Below are positions 1 to 7,869 of a stretch of 64,000 nt of DNA, one piece after another. Under the pieces are notes generated by a model. It saw nothing but the letters and a program-made list of their open reading frames with translations. It was not told the DNA's origin and searched no databases. Within the stretch, counting starts at the first letter, position 1; the number at the start of each line of letters is the position of its first letter. This stretch comes from Streptomyces sp. PCS3-D2. GTDB lineage: Bacteria > Actinomycetota > Actinomycetes > Streptomycetales > Streptomycetaceae. The stretch lies in assembly GCF_000612545.2 (NCBI RefSeq), contig NZ_CP097800.1, forward strand, positions 3,221,001 to 3,285,000, read 5' to 3'. A program made the position numbers and the translations under genes.

Positions 1-97
1 CTACAACGGCGGCCCGTACTGGCGGTCGGGCAAGGCCCAGGACTACGGCGATGGCTTCGGCGACGCTCTCGGCAAGGTGAAGGACGCGATGGGATGA
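1..97 (+). CDS. C-terminal fragment of an unknown protein (cut by window edge)
   Basis: The last 31 codons of a gene entering from the left, read in the frame that starts at base 2 and ends in TGA at 95-97. The visible tail is rich in Gly, Asp, Lys and Tyr, has no motif I recognise, and ends with a short amphipathic stretch. Its stop overlaps the next gene's start (ATG at 94), which is typical of translationally coupled actinobacterial genes, so the two probably form an operon. No function can be assigned. Confidence 0.6.
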   Translation, partial: YNGGPYWRSGKAQDYGDGFGDALGKVKDAMG

Positions 98-414
98 CAG
101 ACGGCAGCGGGACCATCGTCCCGCCCGCGGACCGCGGCTGGGCGCGCCGGGTGCTCGGGCTCCTCCTCGCCCTCGTGCACGCCCTGAACGCCGTGCTCGT
201 CTACGCCGTCGTGTCCCGCGGGCCGCAGGCCTCATGGGACCACCAGGGGTACGAGGGCACGGCCGCGGCCGTCTTCCTCTCCCTCTGCCTGAGCGCGCTC
301 GGGCTCCTGATCACGCTCGCCCCACCCGTCCGCAGGCTGCTGGGCCCGTGGTGGCTCGCGCCGCCGCTCGTTCTGGGGGTGATCGCATGGGTTCGCATCG
401 AGACGCTCGGCTGA
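94..414 (+). CDS. small integral membrane protein, unknown function
   Basis: A 106-aa protein with three hydrophobic segments at about residues 20-42, 57-77 and 84-102, so probably three transmembrane helices. A short hydrophilic N-terminus (MTDGSGTIVPPADR) precedes the first. Its ATG overlaps the upstream stop (ATGA), implying coupled translation with the truncated gene to its left. I do not recognise the family. Nothing in the sequence indicates a substrate or partner, and no terminator hairpin lies immediately after it. Confidence 0.7.
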   Translation: MTDGSGTIVPPADRGWARRVLGLLLALVHALNAVLVYAVVSRGPQASWDHQGYEGTAAAVFLSLCLSALGLLITLAPPVRRLLGPWWLAPPLVLGVIAWVRIETLG

Positions 415-602
415 GGCCGCCCCGCGGGTACACCCGTCTGCCCGCGCCACGCGGCCTCCTCGGCCGTTCGGGGCCCGCCGCCGCACGGCGGGCCGCTGGT
501 GGTTCGCGGCCGGTACCGTTCGCGGCTCGTTGCTGATCGCGGCCCGTTGCCGGTCTCGACGACCGCACTCGTCCGCGCCCGCACCGTCTGGCGTCCTGCG
601 GG

Positions 603-648
603 GAAAAAGACGCCGCGGCCCCCGCCCGGACGGGGGCGGGGACCGCGG
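603..648 (-). terminator. rho-independent terminator of the symporter gene
   Basis: A GC-rich inverted repeat (left arm 613-628, right arm 631-648, outer CCGCGG matching CCGCGG) with a one-base bulge lies just downstream of the symporter stop. Read on the minus strand it is followed by TCTTTTT (complement of 604-610), the classic hairpin plus T-run. Confidence 0.75.
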
Positions 649-669
649 AGTGTGGGATGTGCGGGCTGC

Positions 670-2001
670 TCAGGCGGTCGCGGGGGCCGGCTGCGGCGCG
701 GCGTCGACGACGACCGGGGCGGCGGGCTCGTCCAGCGGGGAGGCCGAGGCGTTGCCGTAGGCCTCCTTGTCCAGGATCCCCTCGCGGGCCGAGACGATGA
801 CCGGGACCAGGGCCTGGCCGGCGACGTTCGTGGCCGTGCGGATCATGTCCAGGATCGGGTCGATCGCCAGCAGCAGGCCGACGCCCGCGAGCGGGAGGCC
901 CAGGGTGGAGAGGGTCAGCGTCAGCATGACGGTGGCGCCCGTCAGGCCGGCCGTCGCGGCGGAGCCGATGACCGAGACGAAGACGATGAGCAGGTACTCC
1001 TTGATGCCCAGCTGCACGTCGAAGATCTGCGCGATGAAGATGGCGGCGAGTGCGGGGTAGATCGCGGCGCAGCCGTCCATCTTGGTGGTGGCGCCGAACG
1101 GGACGGCGAAGGAGGCGTACTCCTTCGGGACGCCGAGGCGTTCGGTGACCTTCTGGGTGACCGGCATGGTGCCGACGGAGGAGCGGGAGACGAAGGCCAG
1201 CTGGATGGCGGGCCAGGCGCCCTTGAAGAACTGGATCGGGCTGACCTTGGCGACCGTCGCGAGCAGCAGCGGGTAGACGCCGAACATGACCAGGGCGCAG
1301 CCGATGTAGACGTCGGCGGTGAAGGTGGCGTACTTGCCGATCAGGTCCCAGCCGTACGTGGCGATCGCGGTGCCGATCAGGCCGATGGTGCCGATCGGGG
1401 CGAGGCGGATGACCCACCACAGGGCCTTCTGGAGGAGCTCCAGGGCGGACTCGGCGAGGTCGAGGACCGGCTTGGCCTTGGCGCCGAGCTGGAGGGCGGC
1501 GATGCCGGCGACGACGGCCAGGAAGACGATCTGAAGGACCTTCAGCTCGGTGAACGGGGTGACGATGTCCGTCGGCACGATGCCGGTCAGGAAGTCGATC
1601 CAGGAGCCGGTCTTCTTGGGCTCCTGGCCGTCGGCGGCGGTCAGGCCGGTGCCCGAACCCGGGTCGGTCAGCAGGCCGATGGTGATGCCGATGCCGACCG
1701 CGATCAGCGAGGTGATCATGAACCAGAGGAGGGTGCGGGAGGCGAGGCGAGCCGCGTTGTTCACCTTGCGCAGGTTGGTGATCGACACCAGGATCGCGAA
1801 GAAGACGAGCGGGGCGATGGCCAGCTTGAGCAGCTGGACGAAGATGTCGCCGGTCTTCTCCAACGTGGTGCCGAGCCAGCTGACGTCCTGGCTGCGGGCT
1901 ATCCAGCCGAAGAGGACGCCGAGGGCGAGACCGGCGACGATCTGGGCCCAGAAGGGGAACTTGAACGAGGCCTTGGCAGGGGCCTGTGGGGTCGCGGACA
2001 C
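670..2001 (-). CDS. dicarboxylate/amino acid:cation symporter (SDF family)
   Basis: Sodium- or proton-coupled importer of C4-dicarboxylates or acidic amino acids in the cytoplasmic membrane. It has the family's many hydrophobic helices, the serine-rich hairpin motif (SRSSVGTMP) and the substrate-site motif GATTKMDG, equivalent to GATxNMDG in GltP/DctA. The length of about 443 aa is normal. A longer frame reaches GTG at 2025, but GGAGA at 2012-2008 gives ideal spacing (6 nt) only for the GTG at 2001, so I chose that start. A strong terminator follows the stop, and a palindrome-overlapped promoter lies upstream. Substrate specificity cannot be read from sequence, so no dctA/gltP symbol is given. 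Confidence 0.9.
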   Translation of the reverse strand: MSATPQAPAKASFKFPFWAQIVAGLALGVLFGWIARSQDVSWLGTTLEKTGDIFVQLLKLAIAPLVFFAILVSITNLRKVNNAARLASRTLLWFMITSLIAVGIGITIGLLTDPGSGTGLTAADGQEPKKTGSWIDFLTGIVPTDIVTPFTELKVLQIVFLAVVAGIAALQLGAKAKPVLDLAESALELLQKALWWVIRLAPIGTIGLIGTAIATYGWDLIGKYATFTADVYIGCALVMFGVYPLLLATVAKVSPIQFFKGAWPAIQLAFVSRSSVGTMPVTQKVTERLGVPKEYASFAVPFGATTKMDGCAAIYPALAAIFIAQIFDVQLGIKEYLLIVFVSVIGSAATAGLTGATVMLTLTLSTLGLPLAGVGLLLAIDPILDMIRTATNVAGQALVPVIVSAREGILDKEAYGNASASPLDEPAAPVVVDAAPQPAPATA

Positions 2002-2221
2002 GGACACTCTCCGGAGGTGGCGCACGGGGTGAGGGGGGGGTGGTTCTGCGGGTGTTGCGGTGCGGCAGCAGCCAGGAAGGGCCGGCCGGGACCGCTGCTG
2101 TGTCGATTCAGCTCAACAGCAACAGGCCGCGGACGCGCGGCGGCAGAGGTCGACGTGCAGGCGCATCACGAGCGGGACGCTCGTGATCATCGGGTGCGCA
2201 GCTGTGGTCAACATGATGAAC

Positions 2222-2251
2222 ACGCTAACACTCATCCTTTGAGAATCTCAA
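2222..2251 (-). promoter_or_regulatory. candidate promoter of the symporter gene
   Basis: On the minus strand TTGAGA (2251-2246) is separated by 18 nt from TAGCGT (2227-2222), a plausible vegetative promoter pair directed at the symporter. The -35 box lies inside the palindrome at 2236-2254. The leader to the GTG start would be about 215 nt. Inferred from sequence only. Confidence 0.45.
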
Positions 2252-2266
2252 AGGGGCGCTTTGAGA
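2236..2266. promoter_or_regulatory. palindromic operator with third half-site
   Basis: CCTTTGAGA and TCTCAAAGG form a perfect 9+9 bp palindrome around one central base (2236-2254). A third half-site, CTTTGAGA, follows at 2259-2266. It overlaps the -35 box proposed for the symporter, so it is probably a repressor or activator site. The regulator is not identifiable from this window. Confidence 0.5.
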
Positions 2267-2379
2267 CAGCGGCGCACGGGGCCCTCTTGCGCGGGCCCGG
2301 AGAACGCCGCCGCCCCAGCGCTACGGGCGGCGTACCCGGCGCTGGGGCGGTTCGGTGTGTGAGAAAGCCAACGGGGGCG

Positions 2380-2691
2380 TTACGACCCGACGCGCGCCGC
2401 GTCGTCGGCCTGGTCCTCCTGGCTGCGGTTCTCGGCGAGCTTCTGCTTCGCACCCGCGACGCGCCCGGAGATCTGCGCGGACATCTCGTCGCGCTGCTTG
2501 CGCAGGAGGACGAAGGAGAGCGGGGCGGAGAGCACGAGGGCGAGCAGGACGACCCAGGCGCCGTTGGCGTCGCCGAGCCCGGCGGGGACCAGGCCGAACC
2601 GGACGAGGAGCGCGACGACGGCGAGGCAGCCGACGAAGATGCCCAGGCGCATCGCGGTGTATCGGATCGTTGCGCTCGGCTTGAGGGACAC
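2380..2691 (-). CDS. DUF4229 domain-containing membrane protein
   Basis: A 103-aa protein with two hydrophobic segments separated by a short loop (VGCLAVVALLVRFGLV, then VVLLALVLSAPLSFVLL). A polar, coiled C-terminal tail rich in Gln, Glu and Lys follows. This layout, with the sequence LRKQRDEMS after the second helix, is typical of actinobacterial DUF4229 proteins. An upstream ATG at 2736 exists, but AGAAGGGG sits the right distance before the GTG at 2691, which I take as the start. Function unknown; probably a small membrane protein of the cytochrome/quinone neighbourhood. Confidence 0.75.
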   Translation of the reverse strand: MSLKPSATIRYTAMRLGIFVGCLAVVALLVRFGLVPAGLGDANGAWVVLLALVLSAPLSFVLLRKQRDEMSAQISGRVAGAKQKLAENRSQEDQADDAARVGS

Positions 2692-2729
2692 GGTGACCCC
2701 TTCTCTCTCGTCGTGGTCGGATGCGTCGT

Positions 2730-2767
2730 GCGTCACGCGCCGGGCGTCACGCGCCGGGCGTCACGCG
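2730..2767. repeat. 14-bp tandem repeat, 2.7 copies
   Basis: The unit GCGTCACGCGCCGG occurs at 2730-2743 and 2744-2757, with a third partial copy at 2758-2767, between the DUF4229 and GNAT genes. Each unit contains GCGTNACGC-like dyad symmetry. No function is evident. Confidence 0.7.
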
Positions 2768-2849
2768 TCGCACGGCGCCTTCCAGTGAAGCATGCCGAGA
2801 CCCGGCAGCGGCCCGCCGGGGTGCGCGGGGGCGGCCCGTCCGGCCGCCG

Positions 2850-3374
2850 TCACAGGAGCGGCAGGAGCATCGTGATGTCGTCGCGGTCGTCGCCTGGGGC
2901 TATCCGGACGGCGCCGGGGACGCGACCCACCTCCTTGTAGCCACAGGAGGCGTAGAAGCGCTCCAGGCCGAAGCCGCCGCGGCAGCCGAGGCGGATGGCG
3001 TCGATTCCCTCGATCGAGCGGGCCGCCGCCTCGGTGGCGGCCATGAGGTCGCGCCCGAGGCCCCTGCCCTGGTGGCGCGGATGGACCATCACCGTGCAGG
3101 CCCACAGCCAGTGCCGATGGAGCCGGTGCGCGTTGCGGACGAGGAAGGCGGTCGCGGCGACCGCCCCGGCCCCGTCGTGCCCGACCAGCAGCCGGCGGCT
3201 CCCGTCTGCGACGCCGACGAGGTGTTCGTCGAGCGAGGGGCGGACGTCGTCGTGGGTGACCGGGGGCACGAAGCCCACGGCGCCGCCCGCGTTGGAGACG
3301 TCGACCCAGAGTTCGAGGATTCCCTCACACAGGGAGGGCCCGACGACCGGATCCAGGGTGAAAGTAATGGTCAT
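2850..3374 (-). CDS. GNAT family N-acetyltransferase
   Basis: A 174-aa acetyltransferase fold. The acetyl-CoA pyrophosphate-binding motif is visible as HPRHQGRGLGRDLM (RxxGxG) after a predicted beta-strand (WACTVMV), and the C-terminal FYxxxGY element of GNATs is present (FYASCGYKEVG). It would transfer an acetyl group from acetyl-CoA to an amine; the substrate is unknown. It stands alone on the minus strand downstream of mqnE. The start region is AT-richer than its surroundings and lacks a strong ribosome-binding site, so the ATG at 3374 is the best rather than a certain choice. Confidence 0.85.
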   Translation of the reverse strand: MTITFTLDPVVGPSLCEGILELWVDVSNAGGAVGFVPPVTHDDVRPSLDEHLVGVADGSRRLLVGHDGAGAVAATAFLVRNAHRLHRHWLWACTVMVHPRHQGRGLGRDLMAATEAAARSIEGIDAIRLGCRGGFGLERFYASCGYKEVGRVPGAVRIAPGDDRDDITMLLPLL

Positions 3375-3420
3375 TTTGCGAGTTTAGTCATTACCTCATG
3401 GGCCGTCCAGGCAAAGCTGA

Positions 3421-3442
3421 ACCCCGGCCCATGGGCCGGGGT
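3421..3442. terminator. palindromic terminator after mqnE
   Basis: A perfect 22-bp palindrome (ACCCCGGCCC arms around ATG) lies 43 nt downstream of the mqnE stop and upstream of the GNAT gene. The tight GC hairpin without a long T-run is a common actinobacterial terminator form. Confidence 0.6.
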
Positions 3443-3484
3443 CAACTCGCCGGAAGCGGCTGCGGCGCGCCGGGCGCCGGAGGG

Positions 3485-4648
3485 TCAGACGCGCATCGCC
3501 TGCGGGGTCTCGCGCAGGTTCGCGTCCGGGCCGGGGTACTCGCGGATGATCTCGTAGCGCGTGTTGCGCTCGACCGGGCGGAAGCCGGCCTCCCGGATCA
3601 GCTCCAGCAGGTCCTCGCGGCCCAGCTTGTTCGGGGTGCCGTAGTTGTCCGCGTCGTGGGTGATCTTGTACTCGACGACCGAGCCGTCCATGTCGTCCGC
3701 ACCGTGCTGGAGTGCGAGCTGGGCGGTCTGCACGCCGTGCATCACCCAGAAGACCTTGACGTGCGGCACGTTGTCGAAGAGCAGCCGCGAGACCGCGAAG
3801 GTCTTCAGCGCCTCGGCGCCGGTGGCCATGGTCGTGCGCGCCTGGAGCCTGTTGCGCACCTTGCCGTCCTGCATGTCCACGAAGTCGTGCTGGTAGCGCA
3901 GCGGGATGAAGACCTGGAACCCGCCGGTCTCGTCCTGGAGCTCCCGCAGCCGCAGCACGTGGTCCACGCGGTGGCGCGGCTCCTCGATGTGCCCGTACAG
4001 CATCGTCGAGGGGGTCTTGAGGCCCTTCGCGTGCGCGAGCCGGTGGATGCGCGACCAGTCCTCCCAGTGGGTGCGGTGGTCGACGATGTGCTGGCGCACC
4101 TCCCAGTCGAAGATCTCCGCACCGCCGCCGGTGAGCGACTCCAGGCCCGCCTCGATCAGCTCGTCCAGGATGTCGGAGGCCGACATGCCGGAGATCGTCT
4201 CGAAGTGGTGGATCTCGGTCGCCGTGAACGCCTTCAGCGAGACGTTCGGCAGGGCCTTCTTCAGCTCGGACAGCGAGCGCGGGTAGTAGCGCCACGGCAG
4301 GTTCGGGTGCAGGCCGTTGACGATGTGCAGCTCGGTGAGGTTCTCCGTCTCCATGGCCTTGGCCAGGCGGACGGCCTCCTCGATGCGCATCGTGTACGCG
4401 TCCTTCTCGCCCGGCTTGCGCTGGAAGGAGCAGTAGGCGCACGACGCGGTGCACACGTTCGTCATGTTGAGGTGCCGGTTGACGTTGAAGTGGACGACGT
4501 CACCGTTCTTGCGCGTGCGCACCTCGTGGGCGAGGCCACCGAGCCAGGCCAGGTCGTCCGACTCGTAGAGGGCGATGCCGTCCTCACGGGTCAGCCGCTC
4601 GCCGGAGCGGACCTTCTCCTCCAGCTCACGCTTGAGCCCAGCGTCCAT
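3485..4648 (-). CDS. mqnE: aminofutalosine synthase MqnE (radical SAM)
   Basis: Catalyses addition of a 5'-deoxyadenosyl radical to 3-[(1-carboxyvinyl)oxy]benzoate, giving 6-amino-6-deoxyfutalosine in the futalosine route to menaquinone. The 387-aa protein has the radical SAM cluster motif CTASCAYC (Cys66, Cys70, Cys73). It is followed by FQRKPGEKDAY and the HIVNGLHPN segment typical of the MqnE/MqnC/CofH superfamily. MqnC is the main alternative, but the length and the TSMLYGHIEE-like stretch (here TPSTMLYGHIEE) favour MqnE. The start is ATG 4648 behind AGAGGAGG; an in-frame extension to 4702 lacks such a site. It belongs with the mqn genes at 5.4-9.8 kb. Confidence 0.92.
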   Translation of the reverse strand: MDAGLKRELEEKVRSGERLTREDGIALYESDDLAWLGGLAHEVRTRKNGDVVHFNVNRHLNMTNVCTASCAYCSFQRKPGEKDAYTMRIEEAVRLAKAMETENLTELHIVNGLHPNLPWRYYPRSLSELKKALPNVSLKAFTATEIHHFETISGMSASDILDELIEAGLESLTGGGAEIFDWEVRQHIVDHRTHWEDWSRIHRLAHAKGLKTPSTMLYGHIEEPRHRVDHVLRLRELQDETGGFQVFIPLRYQHDFVDMQDGKVRNRLQARTTMATGAEALKTFAVSRLLFDNVPHVKVFWVMHGVQTAQLALQHGADDMDGSVVEYKITHDADNYGTPNKLGREDLLELIREAGFRPVERNTRYEIIREYPGPDANLRETPQAMRV

Positions 4649-4709
4649 GTACCGGTCGCCTCCTCTAGATGCCTCTTGCCTGTCCTGCAAACCCTGACCC
4701 ACCGTACTC

Positions 4710-5165
4710 TCAGGCTTCCTCGGGCAGCTCCCCGACCCGGTTCTCCCACTTCGTGGAGAGCACGATGGTGGTGCGGGTGCGCGAGACGCCCTTGGTGCCG
4801 GAGAGCTTGCGGATGATCTTCTCCAGGCCGTCCACGTCGCTGGCGCGCACCTTGAGCATGTAGGAGTCGTCGCCGGCGATGAACCAGCAGTCCTCGATCT
4901 CCGCGAGGTCGCGCAGCCGCCGTGCCACGTCCTCGTGGTCGGCGGCGTCGGAGAGGGAGATGCCGATCAGTGCGGTGACGCCGAGGCCGAGCGAGGCGGA
5001 GTCGACCGTCGCGCGGTAGCCGGTGATGACACCGGCCGTCTCCAGACGGTTGATGCGGTCGGTGACGCTGGGGCCGGAGAGGCCCACGAGACGGCCCAGC
5101 TCCGCGTATGAGGCGCGACCGTTCTCCCGGAGTGCCTGGATGAGCTGCCTGTCCACCGTGTCCAT
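4710..5165 (-). CDS. Lrp/AsnC family transcriptional regulator
   Basis: A 151-aa protein with an N-terminal winged helix-turn-helix (MDTVDRQLIQALRENGRASYAELGRLVGLS) followed by a RAM/AsnC ligand-binding domain (VTALIGISL, FIAGDDSYMLKVRA). This is the usual size and order for the family, which binds DNA as dimers to octamers and responds to amino acids. The ATG at 5165 places the HTH at the N-terminus as in homologues; an extension to 5237 would add unlike sequence. It lies between mqnE and the divergent 44-codon gene, so autoregulation across the 5166-5287 gap is likely. Confidence 0.9.
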   Translation of the reverse strand: MDTVDRQLIQALRENGRASYAELGRLVGLSGPSVTDRINRLETAGVITGYRATVDSASLGLGVTALIGISLSDAADHEDVARRLRDLAEIEDCWFIAGDDSYMLKVRASDVDGLEKIIRKLSGTKGVSRTRTTIVLSTKWENRVGELPEEA

Positions 5166-5287
5166 GACGTGGGGCCTTCCATTATTCGGCGATCCTGCAA
5201 GTCTAGGTATAGAATCTAAGGCATGCGGGGTCAACACCCTGCGATTTCCTTCATCAGATCACTAACGATCTTCAGGAGTGATACACC

Positions 5288-5422
5288 GTGTTCACGATCG
5301 AGATGGCGCACGCACACATGCGACAGCTCCAGGAGCTGGCCAACCGATCCCGAGCCCACCAGCCCGTCGCGGCCGCCCGCGTCGACAAGGCACGCAAGCC
5401 GCTCGGCCGCAAGAAGGCCTAG
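5288..5422 (+). CDS. small conserved-type basic protein, 44 aa
   Basis: A GTG-started reading frame of 44 codons preceded by AGGAG with a 9-nt gap. It encodes VFTIEMAHAHMRQLQELAN, then an Ala/Arg stretch, and ends in a basic tail (KPLGRKKA). The N-terminal half could form a helix; the tail suggests nucleic-acid or membrane contact. It is divergent from the AsnC/Lrp gene across a short shared control region. Codon usage (GC-rich third positions) and the good ribosome-binding site support it as real. No family is recognised. It is easily missed because of its length. Confidence 0.65.
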   Translation: MFTIEMAHAHMRQLQELANRSRAHQPVAAARVDKARKPLGRKKA

Positions 5423-5430
5423 TCACCGGC

Positions 5431-6123
5431 CTAGTCGGCACCGTTCGCCTCCCGGGGAGCGCGGGAGCCTCCCAGCTCCCCCTCCCAGCGGCGGTACAGC
5501 CGGTGCGGCACCCCTGCCGCGTCCAGCACCCGCCCCGCGACGAAGTCCACCAGATCCTGGATGTGCGTCGCACCCGCGTAGAACGCCGGAGAGGCGGGCA
5601 GCACGACCGCGCCCGCCTCGTCCAGCGCCACCAGATGCTTCAGCGTCTGTCCGTTCAGCGGGGTCTCCCGCACCGCGACCACCAGTCGGCGCCGCTCCTT
5701 GAGCGTCACGCTCGCCACGCGCTGGAGCAGGTCCTTCGACAGCCCGAGCGCCACCCCCGCCACGCAAGCCGTGGACGCCGGGACGATCAGCATCCCCTTG
5801 ACCGGGTACGAGCCCGAGCTCGGGCCGGCGGCCAGGTCCCCGGCACCCCAGTACCGCACGTCCGCGTCGGCCGCCAGGCCCTCGAAGGTCCCCGGCTTGC
5901 CGTCGGCTCCGCGTGCCAGCCACTCCGCGAGGTCCGCGCGCCAGTGCGCGTCACGGAAGGCGATGCCCGTCTCGTCCAGCAGGGTGAGACGCGAGGCCCG
6001 GCTCACGACCAGGTCGACGCTCTCCCCCGCGGCGAGCAGGCCACGGAGCACCGCCGCCGCGTAGGGCGTCCCGGACGCTCCGGAAACCCCGACCACCCAC
6101 GGCGTGCGATTGCGCTCTGTCAT
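5431..6123 (-). CDS. UbiX-type flavin prenyltransferase (MqnM-like)
   Basis: Makes prenylated FMN from FMNH2 and dimethylallyl phosphate, the cofactor required by UbiD-type decarboxylases such as MqnL encoded nearby. The 230-aa sequence has the N-terminal FMN-binding GVSGASG motif (about 12-18) and the conserved core SGSYPVKGMLIVPAS. The LKERRRLVVAVRETPLN segment that lines the dimethylallyl phosphate site follows. It ends 8 nt from the convergent 44-codon gene. In the futalosine pathway it supports decarboxylation of prenylated 1,4-dihydroxy-6-naphthoate. Family call is firm; naming as MqnM versus UbiX is a matter of convention. Confidence 0.92.
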   Translation of the reverse strand: MTERNRTPWVVGVSGASGTPYAAAVLRGLLAAGESVDLVVSRASRLTLLDETGIAFRDAHWRADLAEWLARGADGKPGTFEGLAADADVRYWGAGDLAAGPSSGSYPVKGMLIVPASTACVAGVALGLSKDLLQRVASVTLKERRRLVVAVRETPLNGQTLKHLVALDEAGAVVLPASPAFYAGATHIQDLVDFVAGRVLDAAGVPHRLYRRWEGELGGSRAPREANGAD

Positions 6124-6209
6124 ACCTCCGAGACTATCCGGCCACGCCGTGCGGGCACTCAGTAAGGTGACCGCACGTTCCCGTAGGGGGAGCCGCGAAG
6201 GGGGCGAAG

Positions 6210-6818
6210 ATGAGCACGACGGTCGATACCGGCTGGACGCAGACCCGCAGGGCCAAGGCGGCTGCCCAGCTGATGCTGGGCTGGGTGGCCCTGCTGTGGG
6301 CCCTGGAGGCAGTCGACCACCTCACCGGTCACGCCCTCGACCAGTACGGGATCGTCGCCCGTGACCCCGACACGCTCACCGGCGTCGTCTCCGCGGCCTT
6401 CCTGCACTTCGGCTTCGACCACGTCGCCGCCAACAGCGTCCCGCTGCTGGTCCTCGGCTTCATAGCCGCCCTGTCCGGGATCCGCCGGTTCCTCGCGGTG
6501 TGTGGCCTGATCCTGCTCGCCGACGGCCTCGGCACCTGGCTGATATCCCCGTCCGGCACCATGACGCTGGGTGCCTCCGGCATCGTCTTCGGCCTCTTCG
6601 GCTATCTGCTCGTACGGGGCTTCGTCGAGCGCAAGGCGCTGGGCATCGCGGTGGCCGTGGGCGTGGCCGCCGTCTGGGGCACCACGGTCGTCTCCGGCAT
6701 CATGCCGACGGACTCGGGCGTCAGCTGGCAGGGACACCTGTGCGGCCTGGTGGCCGGCATCGTGACGGCCCTGTACTTCCAGCGCCCGGCCCGCCGCCCG
6801 GCGGCCGTCACGGGCTGA
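6210..6818 (+). CDS. rhomboid family intramembrane serine protease
   Basis: A 202-aa polytopic membrane protein with the rhomboid catalytic signature. The nucleophile is Ser123 in GASGIVFG, and the general base is His176 in the last helix (WQGHLCGL). The HxxxN motif (His71, Asn75) in helix 2 forms the oxyanion hole. About six helices are predicted, as in the basic bacterial form. It would cut single-pass membrane proteins within the bilayer; no substrate can be named. It is the only plus-strand gene within the mqn block, placed between ubiX-like and mqnP, with AGGGGGAGCC upstream. A link to menaquinone synthesis is not indicated beyond position. Confidence 0.9.
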   Translation: MSTTVDTGWTQTRRAKAAAQLMLGWVALLWALEAVDHLTGHALDQYGIVARDPDTLTGVVSAAFLHFGFDHVAANSVPLLVLGFIAALSGIRRFLAVCGLILLADGLGTWLISPSGTMTLGASGIVFGLFGYLLVRGFVERKALGIAVAVGVAAVWGTTVVSGIMPTDSGVSWQGHLCGLVAGIVTALYFQRPARRPAAVTG

Positions 6819-6945
6819 CCGCCGCCCGGTCCGCGGGCGGGCCCGGGGCCTCCCGCAGCCCTGCCCGGGAAGCCGCTCGCGCACCTGCCGGCGTCGGTCC
6901 CGGCGGCGCCCCGGCCGCTGCGCTCGACGGCAGGTGGCCGGCTGC

Positions 6946-7869
6946 TCAGAAGGTCAGGCCACGCACCACGAGATCGGCCAGGGCGCACACGAAGAGGGCG
7001 ATGCCGATGAAGCCGTTCACGGTGAAGAAGGCCCGGTTCAGGCGCGACAGGTCGTGCGGCGTCACGATGGTGTGCTCGTAGACGAAGGCGACGACGACGA
7101 TCGCCAGACCGGCCCAGAACAGCGGGCCCGCGTCCGTGGCGAGCGCGTACCAGGCCAGCAGGGCCGTGGTCACGACGTGGGAGCCGCGCGCGCCCCACAG
7201 GGCGGCCGGGACGCCGAAGCGGGCCGGGACGGACTTGACGCCCTCCGCGCGGTCGGCGGCCACATCCTGGCAGGCGAAGATCAGGTCGAAGCCGCCGATC
7301 CAGACGCCGACCGCCAGACCCAGGATCACCGCGTCCCAGGACCACTCCCCGGTGATCGCCAGCCAGGCCCCGACCGGGCCCATCGCCTGGGCCAGTCCGA
7401 GGATGGCGTGCGGGAGGTTCGTGAACCGCTTGCCGTACGGGTAGACCACCATCGGGACGACGGCGACCGGCGCCAGCGCCAGACACAGCGGGTTCAGCAG
7501 AGCCGCCGAGCCGAGGAAGACCACGAGCGCGATCGCCGCACCGGTCCAGGCCGAGCGGACCGACACCGCACCGGTGACCAGCTCACGCCCCGCGGTCCGC
7601 GGGTTGCGGGCGTCGATCTCGCGGTCGATGATCCGGTTCGCGGCCATCGCGAAGGTCCGCAGCCCCACCATGCAGACCGTGACCAGCAGCAGCTTGCCCC
7701 AGTGCACGGTCCGGTCGAGCTGGAACATGGCGGTCAGGGCGGCGATGTAGGCGAACGGCAGCGCGAAGACCGAGTGCTCGATCATCACCAGCCGCAGGAA
7801 GGCCCTGACCTTGTTGGCGGCCTCCGGGGCGGGCCCCTGTCCGACCACTCCGTCGGCGGTGGCCATCAT
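6946..7869 (-). CDS. mqnP: menaquinone biosynthesis prenyltransferase MqnP (UbiA family)
   Basis: Attaches the polyprenyl chain to 1,4-dihydroxy-6-naphthoate in the futalosine route; an integral membrane enzyme of about 307 aa. The first Asp-rich motif NRIIDREID is clear (NxxxDxxxD, binding Mg-diphosphate), and the second (DVAADRAEG) follows FDLIFACQ. About nine hydrophobic segments are present. The frame stays open far upstream, but ATG 7869 overlaps the stop of the preceding gene (ATGA) and follows GGAGGGAGG, so translation is coupled and the start is well supported. The neighbours mqnL and the UbiX-like gene make the assignment consistent. Confidence 0.92.
   Translation of the reverse strand: MMATADGVVGQGPAPEAANKVRAFLRLVMIEHSVFALPFAYIAALTAMFQLDRTVHWGKLLLVTVCMVGLRTFAMAANRIIDREIDARNPRTAGRELVTGAVSVRSAWTGAAIALVVFLGSAALLNPLCLALAPVAVVPMVVYPYGKRFTNLPHAILGLAQAMGPVGAWLAITGEWSWDAVILGLAVGVWIGGFDLIFACQDVAADRAEGVKSVPARFGVPAALWGARGSHVVTTALLAWYALATDAGPLFWAGLAIVVVAFVYEHTIVTPHDLSRLNRAFFTVNGFIGIALFVCALADLVVRGLTF

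Larger units (their letters stand above)
2002..2379. other. intergenic region upstream of the symporter
   Basis: A 378-nt stretch without a convincing gene. It contains the symporter leader, the candidate promoter and palindrome described separately, and the 3' flank of the DUF4229 gene. A run of eight G (about 2033-2040) and a short inverted repeat in 2290-2350 are the only other structure seen. Confidence 0.5.

Noticed and set aside
499-2940. A very long plus-strand open frame across the symporter, DUF4229 and part of the GNAT gene
   Set aside because: It is antisense to three well-supported minus-strand genes, Asp/Glu/Gly-rich as expected from GC-rich complementary coding, and has no ribosome-binding site.
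3340-3410. A GTAATG/CATTAC dyad near the GNAT start considered as an operator
   Set aside because: Short, loosely spaced and not supported by a neighbouring regulator; left unannotated.
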